From Nonomuraea harbinensis (GTDB taxonomy: Bacteria; Actinomycetota; Actinomycetes; Streptosporangiales; Streptosporangiaceae), in NCBI RefSeq assembly GCF_019396385.1, contig NZ_JAHKRN010000039.1, forward strand, positions 1 to 64,000: a stretch of DNA of 64,000 nt, given 5' to 3'. Positions 20,270-28,098 of the stretch are shown here, one piece after another (within the stretch, counting starts at the first letter, position 1; each line of letters begins with the position of its first letter). The translations under genes were made by a program, and so were the position numbers. Under the pieces are notes generated by a model, which did no database searches, was not told the origin of the DNA, and saw only the letters and a list, made by a program, of their open reading frames with translations.

Positions 20270-22732
20270 ATGAACGATGACCGACTAGGCCCTTACCGGC
20301 TGCTCAGGCGGCTCGGCGAGGGGGGAATGGGCGTCGTCCACCTCGCGGTCGGCCCCCAGGGGCGGCAGGTCGCGGTCAAGGTCCTGCGCGCCGAGGTCGC
20401 CGGCGACGAGCTCGCCAGGCGGCGGCTTTCGCGCGAGGTCGAGACGATGCGCCGGGTGCGGAGCAAGTACATCGCCGAGGTGCTCGACGCCGATGTGACC
20501 GGTCATCGCCCGTACATCGTCACCCGCTACGTCGCCGGCCGCTCGCTCGACGAGATCGTCAAGGACGACGGCCCGCTCGACCTGCCCGCGCTGCTCAAGA
20601 TCGGCCACGGGGTGGCCGCGGCGCTGGCCGCCGTCCACTCGGTCGGCGTGATCCACCGCGACCTCAAGCCGGGCAACGTGCTGATCCTCGACGGCGATCC
20701 CGTGCTGATCGACTTCGGCATCGCGCAGGCGGTCGACGCGACGCGGCTGACCCAGACGGGCATGTTCATCGGCACGCCCGGCTACCTCGCGCCGGAGATC
20801 ATCGAGGGGCAGGAGGCCGGGCCCGAGGTCGACATCCACGCCTGGGCCGGCACGCTCCTCTACGCCGGCACGGGCCAGCCGCCGTTCGGCAAGGGCACGC
20901 TGGAGATGGTGTTCTACAACATCACCGCGGGCAAGGCCGACGTGAGCGCCGCCCCCGGGCCGCTCCAGCCGCTGCTCAAGGGCGCCTTCCAGCGCAACCC
21001 GGCGAAGCGGCCCAAGGCGGCCGAGCTGGCCGAGCAGGTGGCCAGGCTGATGCCCAAGGCCGGGCTGTCGATGCCCGACGAGATCTCCACGGTCCCCCAC
21101 CCGGACCCGTCCGTGACTCCCCCGTACGAGGGACCGACCACCCCCGCACCCGGCCACGACAGAATCCGCCCCCAGCCCGCCAGCGGCCCCCAACCGGCCT
21201 TCCCCGGCGGCTCCCAGCCGGCCTTCCCCGGAAGCGGTTCTCAGTCGGCGTTCCCCGCGGCCGGCGGCGGTTCTCAGGTCCCGCAGAGCGGCGGCCCTCA
21301 GGGGCCTTCGTCCCTGCCGCACGGCGCCGCGGCGAGCGGCCCGCAGGGGCCGGGCAGCGGAGCGCAGAGCCTCCTCGGCGGCCCGCCGGGTCAAGGCCCC
21401 GCCGGAGGGCCGCATGGCCCTGGCAGCGGCGCTCAGGGTGCCGCCGCCGGGCCATATGGGCAGGGAAGCGGTGCTCAAAGTGCCGCCGCCGGGCCGTATG
21501 GGCAAGGGAGCGGGCCGCAGAGTCATGCGAGCGGGCCTCACGGCACGGGCAGTGCGCCGCAAGGGCTTGCCGGTAGGCCTCACGGCCCCGGCAGCGGGCC
21601 GCAAGGCCCTGCTGGAGGGCCGCACGGCTCGCAGGTGGCTGGTGGGGCGCAAGGGGGTGGCGGGGCTCGGGATGCGGAGGCCGGTGACAAGCCGTCGTGG
21701 GAGATCTCCACGCCGCCGATGACGCCGCGCAAGCTCGTCGAGGGGCAGGACCCGCGCGTCCCGCCGCCCGCGCAGGACCAGCGGTACGTCTCGCTGCTCG
21801 GCCAGGGCGACCCGTGGCCGACGCGCAGGGTGAGCCCGGAGGAGCTGCGTCAGATGCAGCGCGAGGCCCAGCAGAGCGCGCCCTGGCAGCAGGGCCCGGG
21901 CGGCCAGGGTCAGGCCAACCACCATGTGCCGGAGGCCGACGTGCCGACCCGGCGGGTGCGGCCCGACCCGCAGGACCTGCCCACCAGGCGGGTGCGCCCC
22001 GAGGCCCCCGACTACGGCAGGGGCACCCCGGTGCAGCCCCCTCCGTACATCCCGCCGCAGGCCCAGTTCCCGCCCGACCCGCAGACCAAGCGGGAGCCGT
22101 TCATCCCCGGCGCCCGCCCCGGTCAGGTGCTGCAGCGATCGGCCGCCTACGGGGTGGCGGGCGCGATGCTGCTCATCATCATGATCGTGCTGGCCGCGCG
22201 GGCGCCGGTGCTGGTGGCCCTGGTCTCGCTGCCGGTCGCGGTGCTGCTGCGCGCCGCCGACCTGGCCCAGCCCGAGCTGATCACCCGCCGGCCGACGGGC
22301 GCGGCCGCGCTGGACGTCATCAGAGTGTTCGCCTACCCCAAGGCGCTGGTCAAGTCGGCGGCCATCACGCTTGCCCTGATCCCGTACGCGCTCATACTCG
22401 GACTACCCGTGACGCTCCTGCTCACGGTGATGGCCGGCATGAGCCCGTACAACGCGCTGGCCTGGGGCGCCGGGGTGGCCCTGTGGACGGTGTGCGCAGG
22501 CCCCGGAGTCGAGGGCCCGGGGCGCCAGATGCGCAGGACGCTCTCATCGCTCGTACCCTCGAGAACAGCGGCGATGGTGATGGCGGGAGTGTTCGCGGCG
22601 ATGGCCGCGCTCACGCCGATCCTCGCCACCGGCACATTCGGGGACAACGCGAGGAGGGCCATATGGACTCCGGTGAACGTCGGGCCCGTGGTCGATCTGC
22701 TGCAGGACTGGAAGGGGGACTCGGGGGGATGA
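20270..22732 (+). CDS. Membrane Ser/Thr protein kinase 1 with long repeat linker
   Basis: 820 residues from ATG 20270. The kinase domain (about 5-265) has LGEGGMGVVHLAV (P-loop), VAVKVL (Lys), VIHRDLKPGN (catalytic Asp), IDFGIAQ and GTPGYLAPEI. Residues about 270-620 form a Pro/Gly/Gln/Ser-rich low-complexity linker that includes 14-residue repeats, and four hydrophobic segments follow (about 622-645, 650-670, 695-725, 765-785). There are no PASTA repeats, so it has no typical wall-sensing domain. No good ribosome binding site precedes either ATG 20255 or ATG 20270; TATGGT at 20254-20259 lies where a -10 box would give a leaderless mRNA from 20270 (speculative). The next kinase gene starts 10 nt after the stop. 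Confidence 0.88.
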   Translation: MNDDRLGPYRLLRRLGEGGMGVVHLAVGPQGRQVAVKVLRAEVAGDELARRRLSREVETMRRVRSKYIAEVLDADVTGHRPYIVTRYVAGRSLDEIVKDDGPLDLPALLKIGHGVAAALAAVHSVGVIHRDLKPGNVLILDGDPVLIDFGIAQAVDATRLTQTGMFIGTPGYLAPEIIEGQEAGPEVDIHAWAGTLLYAGTGQPPFGKGTLEMVFYNITAGKADVSAAPGPLQPLLKGAFQRNPAKRPKAAELAEQVARLMPKAGLSMPDEISTVPHPDPSVTPPYEGPTTPAPGHDRIRPQPASGPQPAFPGGSQPAFPGSGSQSAFPAAGGGSQVPQSGGPQGPSSLPHGAAASGPQGPGSGAQSLLGGPPGQGPAGGPHGPGSGAQGAAAGPYGQGSGAQSAAAGPYGQGSGPQSHASGPHGTGSAPQGLAGRPHGPGSGPQGPAGGPHGSQVAGGAQGGGGARDAEAGDKPSWEISTPPMTPRKLVEGQDPRVPPPAQDQRYVSLLGQGDPWPTRRVSPEELRQMQREAQQSAPWQQGPGGQGQANHHVPEADVPTRRVRPDPQDLPTRRVRPEAPDYGRGTPVQPPPYIPPQAQFPPDPQTKREPFIPGARPGQVLQRSAAYGVAGAMLLIIMIVLAARAPVLVALVSLPVAVLLRAADLAQPELITRRPTGAAALDVIRVFAYPKALVKSAAITLALIPYALILGLPVTLLLTVMAGMSPYNALAWGAGVALWTVCAGPGVEGPGRQMRRTLSSLVPSRTAAMVMAGVFAAMAALTPILATGTFGDNARRAIWTPVNVGPVVDLLQDWKGDSGG
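21338..21631 (+). repeat. 42-bp / 14-residue imperfect tandem repeats in kinase 1
   Basis: Within the linker of the first kinase the protein repeats the pattern G-P-(H/Y/Q)-G-x-G-S-G-(A/P)-Q-x-x-x-x about six times (for example GPYGQGSGAQSAAA next to GPYGQGSGPQSHAS), interrupted by one shorter unit. The DNA units are about 42 bp and imperfect, which suggests growth by slippage or unequal exchange. The segment should be disordered. Confidence 0.75.
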
Positions 22733-22742
22733 CGCTGGGACG

Positions 22743-24542
22743 ATGGCGATGAGCGCGGGCAACACCCAGACGCCAGAGCGGCTCGGCCCGTACCGGCTGG
22801 TGCGGAAGATCGGCGAAGGCGGCATGGGGGTGGTGCACCTCGGCATCGACGGCGACGGCCGCGAGGTCGCCATCAAGGTCCTGCATCCGCACGTCGCCGC
22901 CGACCTGAAGGCGCGCGACCGGCTCACCCGCGAGGTCGAGACGATGCGCCGGGTGCGCAGCCCGCACGTCGCCGAGGTGCTCGACGCCGAGCTGGTGGGG
23001 GGCCAGCCGTACGTGGTGACCCGGTTCGCGCCTGGGCGCACGCTGGAGGAGACCGTGCTGTCCGACGGGCCGCTCGGCCCGCGCCAGCTCATCACCCTCG
23101 CCCAGGGCCTGTGCCAGGCGCTCGTGGCCATCCACGCGGCCGACGTGATCCACCGCGACTTCAAGCCGTCCAACGTGATGCTCGTCGACGGCGAGCCGCT
23201 GGTCATCGACTTCGGCATCGCCCATCTGGTCAACGCCACCCGGCTGACCCAGACCGGCATGTTCGTCGGCACGCCTGGCTACCTGGCGCCGGAGATCATC
23301 CGCGACTCCGACATCACGCAGCGGGCCGACGTGCACTCGCTGGCCTCCACGGTGTTCTTCGCCGCGACGGGGGTGCCGCCGTTCGGCACCGGCACGTTCG
23401 AGGCGGTGTGCTTCAACATCATGGAGGGGCGGGCGCAGCTCGACAAGGCGCCCGTGTGGCTGCGCGGCTGGCTGAGCCGCGCGCTCCAGGTCGATCCCGC
23501 CGACCGGCCCGACGCCCGCGAGCTGTTGCGCATGGCCAGGGCGCTCGACCCGTCGGTGACCACGTTCAACGAGTCGCCGCCGGAGGACCAGCCGGGGCGG
23601 ACCAAGCGGCTGCTCGGCCGTACGAAGGTCATGGAGTCGTTCTCGGACCTGCTGCCGCCGGTCCAGTACGGGCGGCCGGCGCGCGAGGAGAAGCCGCCGC
23701 CGTACGTCCCCGCGCCTGTCACGTCCCGGCCCCCGTGGCCGGACCAGCGGGTGGCGGGCTATCCCGCGCCGGCCCCCACACACGCGCAGCCGCAGGCCCA
23801 GCCCCAGCCGCGGGCCCAGGCCCAGGCGCGGCCCCGGGCCTACACGCCGCCGCGCGACCAGACGCCGCCCCGCGAGCGCAAGCGCTACCTCGCGGGCAGC
23901 CAGTTCGTGGCGCTGCTCGGGCTCGTCACGCTGGTCGCGCTGGCGGTGATGATGCCGGTCATGGTGAGCGCGATCGCGATCGTGCTGGCGCTGGTGCTGC
24001 GGGTGGGCGAATACCTGTTCGGCGACATGGTGCAGCGGCGTCAGGTGCGCGGCAGCAGCGCCGCCGACCCGCTGCTCGTGCTGGTCGGCACGCCGTGGGC
24101 GCTGATCAAGGCCACGCTGGTGAGCGTGGTGCAGGTGCCGCTGGCGATCCTGTTCGGCGTGTGCGTGTGGGGCGTGCTGCGGTGGGGCGGCGGGATGGGC
24201 GTGAACGAGGCCGCCGCCTACGCGGCCGGCGCGCTCGTGGCCGGCCTGTTCCTGCTGCCCGGCGGCGGTTCGCCGCGCAAGGCGGTCACCCGCACGCTCA
24301 CCGGTGTGCTGCGCTCGCCCGGCGCCGCGACGGTGGCGGTCCTGGTGATGGGCACGGTCGCGCTGTTCGCGGTGATGTTCGCGCTGGGCGGCACGCCGTC
24401 GTGGGAGCCCTGGCGGGCCCCCGAGACCGTCATCGAGGAGCTGACCACCCGGGCGCATGACAGTGCGACCGGCCTGATCACGGGCCTCGTCGACGACCTG
24501 ATGAGAGAGCTGGGGCTGGGCTTCCTGTCGCCCTGGTCGTGA
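22743..24542 (+). CDS. Membrane Ser/Thr protein kinase 2
   Basis: 599 residues. The kinase domain (about 12-270) has IGEGGMGVVHLGI, VAIKVL, VIHRDFKPSNVM (Leu to Phe in the usual HRDLKPxN, catalytic Asp kept), VIDFGIAHL and GTPGYLAPEI. A shorter Pro/Gln/Ala linker (about 275-380, with repeated PQAQPQPRAQAQ) leads to hydrophobic segments near 388-420, 455-480, 490-510 and 525-550. It is close in sequence to kinase 1, including the TRLTQTGMF activation segment, which supports origin by tandem duplication. It is the middle gene of the three-kinase run. Confidence 0.88.
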   Translation: MAMSAGNTQTPERLGPYRLVRKIGEGGMGVVHLGIDGDGREVAIKVLHPHVAADLKARDRLTREVETMRRVRSPHVAEVLDAELVGGQPYVVTRFAPGRTLEETVLSDGPLGPRQLITLAQGLCQALVAIHAADVIHRDFKPSNVMLVDGEPLVIDFGIAHLVNATRLTQTGMFVGTPGYLAPEIIRDSDITQRADVHSLASTVFFAATGVPPFGTGTFEAVCFNIMEGRAQLDKAPVWLRGWLSRALQVDPADRPDARELLRMARALDPSVTTFNESPPEDQPGRTKRLLGRTKVMESFSDLLPPVQYGRPAREEKPPPYVPAPVTSRPPWPDQRVAGYPAPAPTHAQPQAQPQPRAQAQARPRAYTPPRDQTPPRERKRYLAGSQFVALLGLVTLVALAVMMPVMVSAIAIVLALVLRVGEYLFGDMVQRRQVRGSSAADPLLVLVGTPWALIKATLVSVVQVPLAILFGVCVWGVLRWGGGMGVNEAAAYAAGALVAGLFLLPGGGSPRKAVTRTLTGVLRSPGAATVAVLVMGTVALFAVMFALGGTPSWEPWRAPETVIEELTTRAHDSATGLITGLVDDLMRELGLGFLSPWS

Positions 24543-24578
24543 GTGTCCCCGGCGGCCGGGGTGGGGAGAAGTAGGGGT

Positions 24579-25805
24579 ATGAGCGAGCACCTCGGCCCCT
24601 ACCAGCTGCTCTCGCGGCTGGGCGCGGGCGGGTTCGGCCACGTGCACCTGGCGCTCGACCAGGATGGCCGCACGGTCGCGGTCAAGGTGCTCCATCCGCA
24701 CGTCACGGCCGACTCGGCGGCGCTGGCCCGGCTGGCCCGCGAGGTCGAGACCATGCGGCTGGTGGGCGGCAAGAACGTCGCGGAGGTGCTCGACGCCTCG
24801 TTCGACGGCGACCGGCCCTACCTCGTGACCCGCTACGTGCAGGGCAAGCCGCTCAGCGCGGTGCCCGTGCCGGTGGCCGACCTGCGCAAGCTGGCCACCG
24901 GGCTGGCCGAGGCGCTGGTGGCCATGCACGACGCGGGGGTCGTGCACCGCGATCTCAAACCGGCCAACGTGATGATGAGCGAGGGCGAGCCGGTCGTCAT
25001 CGACTTCGGCATCGCGCACGCGCTCGACTCGCTGTCGGTCACCGCCTCGGGGGCGGTGGTCGGCACCCCCGGTTACTTGGCGCCCGAGGTGCTGGAGGGC
25101 GGGCCGGCCGGCCCGGCGGCCGACGTGTTCTCCTTCGGGGCGACGCTGGCCTACGCCGCGACCGGGCGTCACCCGTACGGCACGGGGCCCGCGTCGGCGG
25201 TCGCCTACCGCGTCGTCCACCACGATCCCGACCTGGAGGGCGCGCCCGGCTGGCTGGAGCCGCTGCTGGCCGAGTGCCTCGCCACCGACCCGGCCGCGCG
25301 GCCGGTGGCGGCCGACATCTGCGCGCGGCTCGGCGTGGCGGCGGTCCCGCGGTTACGCCGCCTGCCGCGGCCCTCGGCGGGTACGGGACGCCGCTCCGCT
25401 CGTGATGTCCACCACATGGAGACGAGGGCGTGGCAGCCCGGCAAGGCGGGCGGCGAGCTCTCGGCGGAGGACGCCAGGGCGCGGCACCAGGAGAGGGTGC
25501 GCAGGCGCTGGCTGGCCGGCTCGACGGTGTTCGTGGGCTTACTGTCGGCCGCGGCCACCGAGCCGCTGCCGGAGGTGGCGCTGTTCCTGATGGCCGTGTT
25601 CTCGCTGGCAGTGGTGGTGGACGCGGGGTTCGCGCTGTTCTCCCGAGGGCCTTTCACCAAGGGCAGGGTCATCGCGGACGCCGTGGGCGTCGCCGGGGCG
25701 ATCGGCCTGTCGGTGGCGCTGAGCGCGTTCTTCAGCACGCCCGTGCTGGCGCTGTTCGCGGGCACGGCACTGGTCCTCGGGATCGTGTTCCTGCTCACAG
25801 CCTGA
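24579..25805 (+). CDS. Membrane Ser/Thr protein kinase 3
   Basis: 408 residues from ATG 24579, which has GGGGAGAAG upstream; the in-frame GTG at 24543 would add 12 residues and touches the previous stop. The kinase domain (about 5-255) has LGAGGFGHVHLAL, VAVKVL, VVHRDLKPANVMM, VIDFGIAHA and GTPGYLAPEV. After a short basic linker come four predicted membrane helices (about 310-400). It has no long low-complexity linker, unlike the other two. Its activation segment (SLSVTASGAVVGTPGY) differs from that shared by kinases 1 and 2, so it is the more diverged copy. Confidence 0.88.
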   Translation: MSEHLGPYQLLSRLGAGGFGHVHLALDQDGRTVAVKVLHPHVTADSAALARLAREVETMRLVGGKNVAEVLDASFDGDRPYLVTRYVQGKPLSAVPVPVADLRKLATGLAEALVAMHDAGVVHRDLKPANVMMSEGEPVVIDFGIAHALDSLSVTASGAVVGTPGYLAPEVLEGGPAGPAADVFSFGATLAYAATGRHPYGTGPASAVAYRVVHHDPDLEGAPGWLEPLLAECLATDPAARPVAADICARLGVAAVPRLRRLPRPSAGTGRRSARDVHHMETRAWQPGKAGGELSAEDARARHQERVRRRWLAGSTVFVGLLSAAATEPLPEVALFLMAVFSLAVVVDAGFALFSRGPFTKGRVIADAVGVAGAIGLSVALSAFFSTPVLALFAGTALVLGIVFLLTA

Positions 25806-25868
25806 GCGCGTGACCAGGGCCGCCAGCAAGCAGCGGAACAAAGCTCGGTAAGGTGGGGCGGGGAGTCG

Positions 25869-25912
25869 TTACGCGCGGATGCACGTGTCAGCGCGTAAGC
25901 TACCCGTGGGTA
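25869..25912 (+). promoter_or_regulatory. Inverted repeats upstream of etfBA
   Basis: TTACGCGC (25869-25876) pairs with GCGCGTAA (25891-25898), and 2 nt further TACCC-GT-GGGTA (25901-25912) forms a second palindrome. Both lie 120-165 nt upstream of etfB in the 228-nt gap after the kinases and are candidate operators for an etf regulator. The regulator itself is not in the window. Confidence 0.35.
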
Positions 25913-26033
25913 ACATGAGCGCCGGGACACCCGCTGTCACAACGCCCATGGGGCCCTGGCAGTCTGGACAGGACATCCGGCGCCGACCGCTCGCGCGGCG
26001 GCGCACGCGAACACGGGAGGTCGGCCACCGGCC

Positions 26034-26813
26034 ATGAACATTGTCGTCTGCGTGAAGCAGGTCCCCGACACGGCGACCGAGCGCAAGCTGCGGTCCGATG
26101 ACAAGACCCTCGACCGTGACGCGGTCGACGGCGTGGTGAACGAGCTCGACGAGTACGCGGTCGAGGAGGCGCTCAAGCTCAAGGAGGCCCACGGCGGTGA
26201 GGTGACCGTCCTCACCATGGGCCCGGGCAAGGCCACCGAGACGATCCGCAAGGCCCTGGCCATGGGCGCCGACAAGGCGGTCCACCTCATCGACGACGCG
26301 CTCCACGGCTCCGACGCGCTGGGCACGTCCTACGCCATGGCCCAGGCGCTGAAGAAGATCGGGTTCGACCTGGTCATCCTCGGCTCGGAGTCCACCGACG
26401 CGCGCACCGGCGTGCTGCCCGCGATGCTGGCCGAGCGCCTCGGCACGCCGCAGCTCACGCTCGCCAACAAGGTCGAGGTCGACGGCTCGTCCATCAAGAT
26501 CCAGCGGATCACCGACTACGGTTTCGACCGGGTCGAGGCCTCGCTGCCCGCGGTCGTGTCCGTGGTCGAGAAGATCAACGAGCCGCGCTATCCGTCCTTC
26601 AAGGGCATCATGGCGGCCAAGAAGAAGCCGGTCGAGACCCTGGGCGTGGCCGACGCCGAGATCGACGCCGCCCAGGTGGGTCTCGACTCCTCCTGGTCGC
26701 AGGTCGTCGACTTCGCCCCGGCCCCGCCGCGTGCCGCCGGCACGATCGTCAAGGACGAGGGCGACGGCGGTGCCAAGGCCGCCGAGTTCCTCGCGTCCAA
26801 GAAGTTCATCTGA
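26034..26813 (+). CDS. etfB: Electron transfer flavoprotein subunit beta
   Basis: A 259-residue protein starting MNIVVCVKQVPDTATERKL, with VVNELDEYAVEEALKLKE, GSESTDARTGVLPAMLAERLG and the family signature region around IQRITDYGFDRVEASLPAVVSV. EtfB binds AMP and pairs with EtfA to carry electrons from acyl-CoA dehydrogenases to the respiratory chain. etfA follows 19 nt later, so the two form an operon, the usual arrangement. The start ATG follows an AGG-containing site. Confidence 0.96.
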   Translation: MNIVVCVKQVPDTATERKLRSDDKTLDRDAVDGVVNELDEYAVEEALKLKEAHGGEVTVLTMGPGKATETIRKALAMGADKAVHLIDDALHGSDALGTSYAMAQALKKIGFDLVILGSESTDARTGVLPAMLAERLGTPQLTLANKVEVDGSSIKIQRITDYGFDRVEASLPAVVSVVEKINEPRYPSFKGIMAAKKKPVETLGVADAEIDAAQVGLDSSWSQVVDFAPAPPRAAGTIVKDEGDGGAKAAEFLASKKFI

Positions 26814-26832
26814 GAACGGGGGTTTTACTGAT

Positions 26833-27786
26833 ATGTCGGAGATTCTCGTTCTCGTCGAGCAGGTCGACGGCGAGGTCAAGAAGGTCACGCTGGAGCTGCT
26901 GACCCTGGCCCGCCGGCTCGGCACGCCCGCCGCCGTCTGGGCGGGCCCCGGCTACACCCCGGAGGCCAAGGCCAAGCTGGCCGAGTACGGCGCCGAGACG
27001 ATCTACGTGGCCGGCTCCGAGGAGATCACCGGATACGTGGTCGCGCCCAAGGCCGAGATGCTCGCCCAGCTCGTCGGCGAGAAGTCGCCCGCGGCCGTGC
27101 TGGTCGCCGCGACCGCCGAGGGCAAGGAAGTCGCCGGGCGGCTGGCCGTCAAGACCGACTCCGGCGTCATCACCGACGCCGTGGGCCTCGGCGACGGCTT
27201 CGTGGCCGAGCAGTCCATCTTCGGCGGCGGCGTGAACGTCCAGGCGAAGGTGAGCAGGGGCATCCCGATCGTCGCCGTGCGGCCGAACTCGACGGCCCCG
27301 GAGGCCGCCGCGGGCGCCGGCGCCGAGGAGGAGGTGTCGGTCTCGCTGTCCGACGCCGCCAAGTCCGCCCGCGTCGTCGAGCGCGTCAAGCAGGAGAAGG
27401 GCGCCCGCCCCGAGCTGACCGAGGCCGCGATCGTGGTCTCCGGCGGCCGCGGCGTGGGCTCGGCGGAGAACTTCTCGGTCATCGAGGGCCTCGCCGACGC
27501 CCTGGGCGCGGCCGTGGGCGCCTCCCGCGCCGCCACGGACGCCGGCTGGTACCCGCACCAGTTCCAGGTGGGCCAGACCGGCAAGACCGTGTCGCCGCAG
27601 CTCTACATCGCGGCCGGCATCTCCGGCGCCATCCAGCACCGGGCCGGCATGCAGACCGCCAAGACCATCGTGGCGATCAACAAGGACCCGGAGGCGCCGA
27701 TCTTCGAGCTGGCCGACTACGGCGTCGTGGGCGACCTGCACCAGGTCGTCCCGCAGCTCACCGAAGAGGTCGACAAGCGTAAGTAG
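26833..27786 (+). CDS. etfA: Electron transfer flavoprotein subunit alpha
   Basis: A 317-residue FAD-binding subunit. The N-terminal MSEILVLVEQVDGEVKKVTLELL and the C-terminal FAD domain with VVSGGRGVGSAENF, QVGQTGKTVSPQLYIAAGISGAIQH and INKDPEAPIFELADYGVVGDL are all present. The ATG at 26833 is chosen because the family starts here; the reading frame continues upstream into etfB without similarity. A strong hairpin ends the operon 23 nt downstream. Confidence 0.96.
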   Translation: MSEILVLVEQVDGEVKKVTLELLTLARRLGTPAAVWAGPGYTPEAKAKLAEYGAETIYVAGSEEITGYVVAPKAEMLAQLVGEKSPAAVLVAATAEGKEVAGRLAVKTDSGVITDAVGLGDGFVAEQSIFGGGVNVQAKVSRGIPIVAVRPNSTAPEAAAGAGAEEEVSVSLSDAAKSARVVERVKQEKGARPELTEAAIVVSGGRGVGSAENFSVIEGLADALGAAVGASRAATDAGWYPHQFQVGQTGKTVSPQLYIAAGISGAIQHRAGMQTAKTIVAINKDPEAPIFELADYGVVGDLHQVVPQLTEEVDKRK

Positions 27787-27808
27787 CTTTTCGGAGCTCT
27801 TTTCCGGG

Positions 27809-27840
27809 AAACGGCGCCGCACCTCTGTGCGGCGCCGTTT
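27809..27840 (+). terminator. Rho-independent-type terminator after etfA
   Basis: AAACGGCGCCGCAC (27809-27822) and GTGCGGCGCCGTTT (27827-27840) form a perfect 14-bp stem with a CTCT loop, just after the etfA stop. Confidence 0.92.
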
Positions 27841-28098
27841 CGCGTCGTGGGTTATTGGTGAGGGTCGGTTTGGGTTCTGCGGCCTTTTGGGAGTTGGGGT
27901 CTCGGCGGGGTTTTTGGGTTGGTTTGGGTTTTACAAGCTTTTTGGGAAACCCCTCGGGCTGGGCGCCGTTAGCGAGCCTTCGGCCCGCCCGCTCCGCCGT
28001 AGGCGATGGAAACCGGTCTGTGGTTCTGTGAGTGGGGATCTCGAACCTTGGGACGTGGTCGGTTCTCGTGGGAGTTCAGGTGCCGGGTGGCTCTCGTT
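27841..28098. other. Non-coding G/T-rich spacer with G-quadruplex motif
   Basis: Together with the terminator this makes a gap of 312 nt between etfA and the convergent histidine kinase gene. I see no gene in it. The + strand is unusually rich in G and T. Four G-tracts at 27896-27899, 27907-27910, 27916-27918 and 27926-27928 are separated by loops of 7, 5 and 7 nt, which fits a G-quadruplex; further GGG tracts occur at 27849-27851, 27862-27864 and 27872-27874. Confidence 0.55.
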
